In this document: piece by piece, positions 17,664-21,113 of the stretch | Layout of the letters: the number at the start of each line of letters is the position of its first letter | Position numbering within the stretch: the stretch's first letter is position 1 | Assembly: GCA_934454215.1 (NCBI GenBank) | Contig: CAKSGG010000050.1 | Coordinates: 1 to 21,113, forward strand | Source: an uncultured Clostridia bacterium | GTDB lineage: Bacteria; Bacillota; Clostridia; UBA1381 | DNA length: 21,113 nt | Direction: 5' to 3' | The notes under the pieces: generated by a model | Seen by the model: only the letters and a program-made list of their open reading frames with translations | The model's database searches: none | Told to the model about the DNA's origin: nothing | Made by a program: the position numbers and the translations under genes

Positions 17664-19334
17664 CTATTTCTCACAATTTTGAATCGTCATCCAAAGAATT
17701 TTGGCTGTTTCGGCACGCGTTGCGCTTTGTTTAGGATTAAAATTCCCGTTCTCATCGCCGTTTATTATTCCTGCTGCGCTGAGCTTTTCAACGGCCTCTT
17801 TTGCATAATCCGAAATCTCCCCCGCATCCGAAAGTTTTATGTTTTCGGATGTGTTATTTAATTTATAGTCGCATATATCAATTCCTCTCAGGATCATAAC
17901 CGCCAAATCCTCTCTTGACACCGAATCACCTATGCCGAACTCTGTATCCGAATATCCGCTTATTATTCCGCTGTTGTATGCGCACTCGATATACTCTCTG
18001 TACCACTCGTTTTCGTCAACATCGAGAAATGGTACTTTTTTGCCGATAACGGAAAGCTTAAAGGCTTTGACAATCATCTTGACGAATTCTTCGCGCAAAA
18101 CGCTGTCCTCGGGGGCAAAGCGTCCCGGCTCTTTTCCGTTTATTATGCCGCTTGCAAACAAGCCTTCAACCGCCGGGGTTGCCCACTCATATCCTTGCAT
18201 ATCACCGAAAACGGATGCGCCTTCCTCATATTTATCGGGCATAAGCTCATCAGAATATGTTTTGCTGCCGATATTCGGGGTATTATCGGATGCCTTTCCG
18301 CCATAACCTCCGCCCGATGAACCTTTTCCCGAGCCTCCGCTGTTTTGAGAACCGCCGTTCTTGCCATAATTTTGAACAAAGGTCTTAATATCCGAATAAC
18401 CGTTTATGTCCTTTTCATTCATAAGTGACTTACACATATCCGCGGTTATTTTTGAACCGTCAACACCTATTTCGTCTGCATATAACGTAAGGCAATCTTT
18501 AAGTTCGCCCGAACTGTCACCGTATTTTACAAGACATAAAATCATATTTTTTTCAACGGCACTGTTGTACTCATCTATACCTTTCGGATTATCGGCTTTC
18601 ATCATTTTTGTGAATTCATCCGCAAAAGAATCCTTATAAAATTCATACGCTTTTAAATCCTCTGCGCCGAATCCGTCCGAATACTCACCAAAGCCTTTGA
18701 ATGTATTGTCGGACAAAACCGACAATACACACGCCTTTTCACCCAATATACCTATTGTTTCTTCAGTTAGAGCCGATTGGTTTTTCTTTATGTATTCGCC
18801 CAAAATCGATGCGGCTTTTTCATAATCCGCATCATTGCCGATTGACGAAAATATTTTTATGTCACAACGATTATTTTCGAGAATCTCTTTTATTTTATCC
18901 GTATCGTCCGCCTGTGCCGCCGTCTTAATCTCACCGAGCCTTTGTTTAAGGCTGTCCTCATTCGTGAACCAAAGACTATCCTCTTTCACCGCTTTAAATC
19001 CGCTGTTTCCCGTTCTGACGATATACTTACCGCTTTCTGTCAAGAAAATATTAAATTCATACGCACCGTTTTCATCCGCGCGAACAGTTCCCATAAAAGC
19101 CGTGTTCTCTCCGTTATCGGTAAATCCCGACCAAACGCCGTCATCCGAAATATTAATCTTATCTGATATAATTTCTATCGTTACGTTCGAATTTCGTTCG
19201 GCATCCGTGCCTTTTATGTCCGTAAATCCCTTTCCCGTCAGCTTCATCGTCTCTGCGTTTGCGGCTGTACCGAACAGCATAACCGCGCTTAGCGTTACCG
19301 CAAATGTTTGCATTATTGTTTTGTGTTTTTGCAT
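17664..19334 (-). CDS. Secreted SLH-domain protein, first gene of the operon, C-terminal SLH triplet
   Basis: The protein has 556 residues from ATG 19334 and a signal peptide ending near ANA (residue 27). An Ig-like beta domain sits at about 32-112 (FMGTVRADENGAYEFNIFLTE) and a predominantly helical region at about 120-320. A Gly/Ser linker follows at about 326-348 (SGGSGKGSSGGGYGG). Three SLH repeats fill 374-552, with motifs VLREEFVKMIV, VSREDLAVMIL and ATRAETAKILW. The linker separates the exposed part from the wall-binding part. An upstream in-frame ATG at 19397 falls inside a palindrome and has no ribosome site, whereas 19334 is preceded by AAAGGAAG, so 19334 is chosen. It is likely a surface anchor or display protein. 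Its beta domain resembles one in the 837-residue glycosidase of the same operon. I do not recognise the helical domain. Confidence 0.88.
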   Translation of the reverse strand: MQKHKTIMQTFAVTLSAVMLFGTAANAETMKLTGKGFTDIKGTDAERNSNVTIEIISDKINISDDGVWSGFTDNGENTAFMGTVRADENGAYEFNIFLTESGKYIVRTGNSGFKAVKEDSLWFTNEDSLKQRLGEIKTAAQADDTDKIKEILENNRCDIKIFSSIGNDADYEKAASILGEYIKKNQSALTEETIGILGEKACVLSVLSDNTFKGFGEYSDGFGAEDLKAYEFYKDSFADEFTKMMKADNPKGIDEYNSAVEKNMILCLVKYGDSSGELKDCLTLYADEIGVDGSKITADMCKSLMNEKDINGYSDIKTFVQNYGKNGGSQNSGGSGKGSSGGGYGGKASDNTPNIGSKTYSDELMPDKYEEGASVFGDMQGYEWATPAVEGLFASGIINGKEPGRFAPEDSVLREEFVKMIVKAFKLSVIGKKVPFLDVDENEWYREYIECAYNSGIISGYSDTEFGIGDSVSREDLAVMILRGIDICDYKLNNTSENIKLSDAGEISDYAKEAVEKLSAAGIINGDENGNFNPKQSATRAETAKILWMTIQNCEK

Positions 19335-19373
19335 TATAATACTTCCTTTCTTTTTATCATTGACGAGGTATTG

Positions 19374-19401
19374 TTTAATGCTATATACATATAGCATTAA
19401 A
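19374..19401. repeat. Perfect inverted repeat, 13-bp arms, 2-bp centre
   Basis: TTTAATGCTATAT, then AC, then ATATAGCATTAAA: a perfect 28-bp palindrome with a two-base centre. It lies 40 nt upstream of the first operon gene and overlaps the next palindrome by six bases. It could form an RNA hairpin in the leader or be a protein operator. On the minus strand it also contains TGCTATATG, a weak extended -10 look-alike. Confidence 0.85.
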
Positions 19402-19417
19402 GGGGTACCCCTTTAAT
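19396..19417. repeat. Perfect 22-bp palindrome with GGGGTACCCC core
   Basis: The core AAAGGGGTACCCCTTT is extended symmetrically by ATT and AAT, giving 22 bp without mismatch. On the plus strand it is followed by a T-rich run (TTTTTGTTTTTT), so plus-strand RNA would form a hairpin plus U-tract like a rho-independent terminator. No plus-strand gene ends here, so this could block antisense or read-through transcription. In minus-strand RNA it is a leader hairpin competing with the adjacent palindrome for the shared TTTAAT/ATTAAA segment. Confidence 0.85.
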
Positions 19418-19498
19418 TTTTGTTTTTTCAGCTCTTTTGATTTCAACTTTTTGTTTTCTTATTGTTATTGGATTAAATTCCCGTGCACATAATGTATA

Positions 19499-19514
19499 CA
19501 AAACCGTTCAAAAC
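19499..19514 (+). repeat. Short direct repeat CAAAAC at 10-bp spacing, possible regulator site
   Basis: CAAAAC occurs at 19499-19504 and again at 19509-19514, one helical turn apart, next to the 8-bp palindrome TGTATACA (19493-19500). A separate heptamer, ATACATA, occurs at 19385, 19545 and 19573. AraC-type regulators often bind direct repeats, but AT-rich DNA yields such matches by chance, so this is a weak call. Confidence 0.25.
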
Positions 19515-19599
19515 GCGTGATTGTTATTTCTATCGGTTGTTATGATACATAAATTTTAGTGATTTCATATAAATACATATTTGATTTTACTCTCACTTC

Positions 19600-19628
19600 T
19601 TGACAAATTCAGTATACCAGTGTATAAT
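19600..19628 (+). promoter_or_regulatory. Consensus sigma-A promoter of araC
   Basis: TTGACA at 19600-19605, a 17-bp spacer, and TATAAT at 19623-19628: both boxes match consensus exactly. The predicted start is near 19635, leaving a leader of about 40 nt before the ATG at 19675. It shares DNA with the leftward promoter, so the two cannot be occupied together. Confidence 0.88.
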
Positions 19629-19639
19629 AATAAAGTCAA
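19611..19639 (-). promoter_or_regulatory. Sigma-A promoter of the leftward six-gene operon, extended -10
   Basis: On the minus strand there is TTGACT (19639-19634), a 17-bp spacer, then TATACT (19616-19611) preceded by TGG. This gives an extended -10 with five of six matches in each box. The predicted start is near 19604, about 270 nt before the first gene. It overlaps the araC promoter almost fully, back to back. Confidence 0.75.
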
Positions 19640-19674
19640 TTTAGATTATTGTTGAAAAGTTGAGGATTGTTGTT

Positions 19675-20520
19675 ATGAATAAAGGTTTTTTATCGGACGG
19701 AACAGTCGAATATACCAAATCATATCACGCGGATAAGCCATATCCGCTGTGGTTGGAATTTTGCGGTCACAGCTATTGCTTGCCCAGTTATAACATAACA
19801 CGCGGAACAACATATTATTACGCCATTGAGTATATCCTCTCCGGAAGCGGCTATATCAGAGAAAACGACACAATATGTCAGCCGAGCAAGGGTGATACTC
19901 ACGTTCTGCATCCCGGTTCGGGTCAACTGCTGTATGTTGATTCGAGTGACCCGTGGGAAAAACTATGGATAATTTTTTACGGGCCTTTGGCGGATACATT
20001 GTTTCAATCTTACAAGCTTACAAACCGTATTTTGTATAAAGGTCTTAATATAGAAAAACAACTTACGGAAATGTTTGAAATTTATGATTCCGATAACCTT
20101 CCTCTTTATGAAATTCAAAGCAGATGCAGTACAATCATTTTTGATATAATTCAAAAAATGTATCTGTGCAAACAAGACAATAATCTTGATATAGAAAACG
20201 CATCCATAGCCGACAAGCTTAAAATACTCATCGATAACACATCGACTTATCCGATTTCTCTCACGAATCTCTCAAAAAAGCTGTATTGTTCGCGAGACCA
20301 TGCAATTCATCTTTTCTCTGAAAAGTTCAATATTTCGCCGTACAAATATATGTCACAGCAACGTCTTAAGGCGATAAAAAATATGCTTGTGTCCTCAACA
20401 ATACCAATCAATGATATTGCATGCTGTATGGGGTTTTGCGATGCGGGATATTTTGCAAACTGGTTTAAAAAAAATGTCGGAATGACGCCGAGTAAATACA
20501 GAAAAGCACACAACAACTGA
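19675..20520 (+). CDS. AraC-family transcriptional regulator with cupin sensor domain
   Basis: The protein has 281 residues from ATG 19675. The N-terminal half (about 18-110) looks like the AraC-type sugar-binding cupin domain: YAIEYILSGSGYIRENDT, then a GDTHVLHPGSGQLLYVD segment and LWIIFYGP. The C-terminal 100 residues are a double helix-turn-helix AraC DNA-binding domain. The first helix-turn-helix covers LTNLSKKLYCSRDHAIHLF and the second INDIACCMGFCDAGYFANWF, closing with GMTPSKYRKAH, the family's usual end. It is divergent from the operon and is the obvious candidate to regulate it in response to a sugar. An upstream TTG at 19660 is in frame, but GAGG lies 9 nt before the ATG, which favours 19675. 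A perfect-consensus promoter precedes it. Ligand and operator are unknown. Confidence 0.93.
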   Translation: MNKGFLSDGTVEYTKSYHADKPYPLWLEFCGHSYCLPSYNITRGTTYYYAIEYILSGSGYIRENDTICQPSKGDTHVLHPGSGQLLYVDSSDPWEKLWIIFYGPLADTLFQSYKLTNRILYKGLNIEKQLTEMFEIYDSDNLPLYEIQSRCSTIIFDIIQKMYLCKQDNNLDIENASIADKLKILIDNTSTYPISLTNLSKKLYCSRDHAIHLFSEKFNISPYKYMSQQRLKAIKNMLVSSTIPINDIACCMGFCDAGYFANWFKKNVGMTPSKYRKAHNN

Positions 20521-20600
20521 TCACCGAATGTCGGGGGTGTGTCCCTTACATCCCGAACACACGAACAAACGGCATATTATTAAATAAAACAACAATACCG

Positions 20601-20638
20601 AAAAGGACAGCGCCGAATATACGCTGTCCTTTTTTGAT
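20601..20638. terminator. Bidirectional rho-independent terminator between convergent genes
   Basis: AAAAGGACAGCG and CGCTGTCCTTTT form a perfect 12-bp stem around a 9-nt loop (CCGAATATA), followed by further T on the plus strand. The arm ends give an A-run on one side and a T-run on the other, so it can terminate both araC from the left and the convergent gene from the right, whose stop codon lies 8 nt away. The 80 nt between the araC stop and this hairpin hold no gene that I can see. Confidence 0.92.
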
Positions 20639-20642
20639 AATA

Positions 20643-21113
20643 TTATAATTCCTCTATTTTTATAAGATATACCGAGTACAAGGGCATTTTTAAGTATGAC
20701 GAGATGCTCTCACCTGTAACCGTTTCATCCCGTACAAGTTCTTCATCGTGATTTTCATCGAGAAGATAATAAGAAACCTTTCGTTTTTTTCCGCCCATAT
20801 TTTCAAAGCTTATTTTAACTTCCTTTTCATCCGCATTATCGTTGTCGTCAAAATACGAAATAACAAACGCCATTGAATTTTCGCCCTTTGCCGCACAACA
20901 GAATAACTTATCACTCGTGCTTTCGGTTTTTACCGAATCGCCGAGTTTAACAAGCTCGTTGAACATACGGAAGGGATAATATCCTTTAAGCCTTTCGCAT
21001 ACATAATCAGTTGCGAACATTCCGTTCATTGCGCACGGACGAGCATCGTAATACATCAGCATATCGAGGGGTCTGTACTGTGATTCAAACATTACAGCCG
21101 CCGTAAACGCCGC
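20643..21113 (-). CDS. C-terminal part of a probable glycoside hydrolase (N-terminus beyond right edge)
   Basis: The frame is open from the right edge for 156 codons to the TAA at 20643. The start lies outside the window; the internal ATG at 21092 has no ribosome site and is not a start. The stretch PLDMLMYYDARPCAMNGMF, followed by GYYPFRMFNELVKLGDSV, resembles the end of a clan GH-A barrel. A small beta domain follows (MAFVISYFDD, VSYYLLDENHDEELV, LYSVYLIKI), as seen at the C-terminus of GH39- and GH51-like enzymes. The assignment is by pattern only and no catalytic residue is visible here. It is convergent with araC and shares its terminator. By position it may belong to the same sugar-use locus, but it is not part of the leftward operon. 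Confidence 0.6.
   Translation of the reverse strand, partial: AAFTAAVMFESQYRPLDMLMYYDARPCAMNGMFATDYVCERLKGYYPFRMFNELVKLGDSVKTESTSDKLFCCAAKGENSMAFVISYFDDNDNADEKEVKISFENMGGKKRKVSYYLLDENHDEELVRDETVTGESISSYLKMPLYSVYLIKIEEL

Larger units (their letters stand above)
19335..19604 (-). other. Long 5' leader of the six-gene operon, about 270 nt
   Basis: If transcription starts about 7 nt past the promoter at 19611-19639, the mRNA carries roughly 270 untranslated nt before the ATG at 19334. The stretch is AT-rich and has no convincing ORF. The proximal part is largely unstructured by eye; the distal part carries two overlapping palindromes (19374-19417). A leader this long suggests regulation by RNA structure or by bound protein. 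I do not recognise a known riboswitch class. Confidence 0.5.

Noticed and set aside
17653..17674. GTG start at 17674 for the second SLH protein
   Set aside because: It would overlap the upstream gene by 11 nt and has no ribosome site; AGGAG sits 7 nt before the ATG at 17653.
19335..19397. ATG at 19397 as start of the first SLH protein
   Set aside because: It adds 21 residues ahead of the signal peptide and lies within a palindrome; AAAGGAAG supports ATG 19334.
19472..19501. Alternative leftward promoter TTGTAT-18-TTTAAT
   Set aside because: Only three of six -35 bases match, far weaker than the promoter at 19611-19639, though an activator-dependent use cannot be excluded.
1..21113. CRISPR arrays, tRNA or rRNA genes, insertion sequences
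   Set aside because: No regular repeat-spacer pattern, cloverleaf, rRNA stretch, transposase or terminal repeats were seen.

Overview
The window is a carbohydrate-degradation locus from a Gram-positive anaerobe, most likely a gut or rumen member of the Clostridia. The signs are S-layer homology (SLH) proteins, long multidomain secreted glycosidases, strong GGAGG-type ribosome binding sites, near-consensus sigma-A promoters and an AraC-type sugar regulator. The style recalls Monoglobus and Oscillospirales relatives, but I cannot fix the genus from sequence alone.

Layout: a divergent pair of overlapping promoters near 19600-19640 drives araC to the right (19675-20520) and a six-gene unit to the left (19334 down to 3872). 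That unit encodes, in order, an SLH protein with C-terminal SLH repeats, a second SLH protein with N-terminal SLH repeats, two secreted clan GH-A type glycosidases (837 and 1133 residues), and two secreted non-catalytic proteins built from concanavalin/LamG-like and Ig-like domains (596 and 1082 residues). Intergenic gaps are 10-21 nt, each with a good ribosome binding site. All six products carry signal peptides. A second unit begins at a strong extended -10 promoter (3790-3818) with a stem-loop at its predicted transcript start. It encodes two enzymes without signal peptides: a GH2 beta-galactosidase-like enzyme and a GH30 enzyme that runs off the left edge.

To the right of araC a perfect hairpin with a T-run on one side and an A-run on the other acts as a shared terminator. 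Beyond it lies the C-terminal end of a leftward gene, probably another glycosidase, cut by the right edge.

Inferred working model: a surface system of SLH proteins, binding proteins and endo-acting enzymes captures and cuts a plant or host glycan outside the cell. The products are finished inside by GH2 and GH30, and AraC senses a sugar derived from the glycan. The substrate is not determined, and no transporter lies in the window. The parts most worth a second look are the overlapping divergent promoters, the roughly 270-nt leader with two mutually exclusive palindromes, the two GH-A enzymes of uncertain family, and a C-terminal motif shared by three of the secreted proteins.
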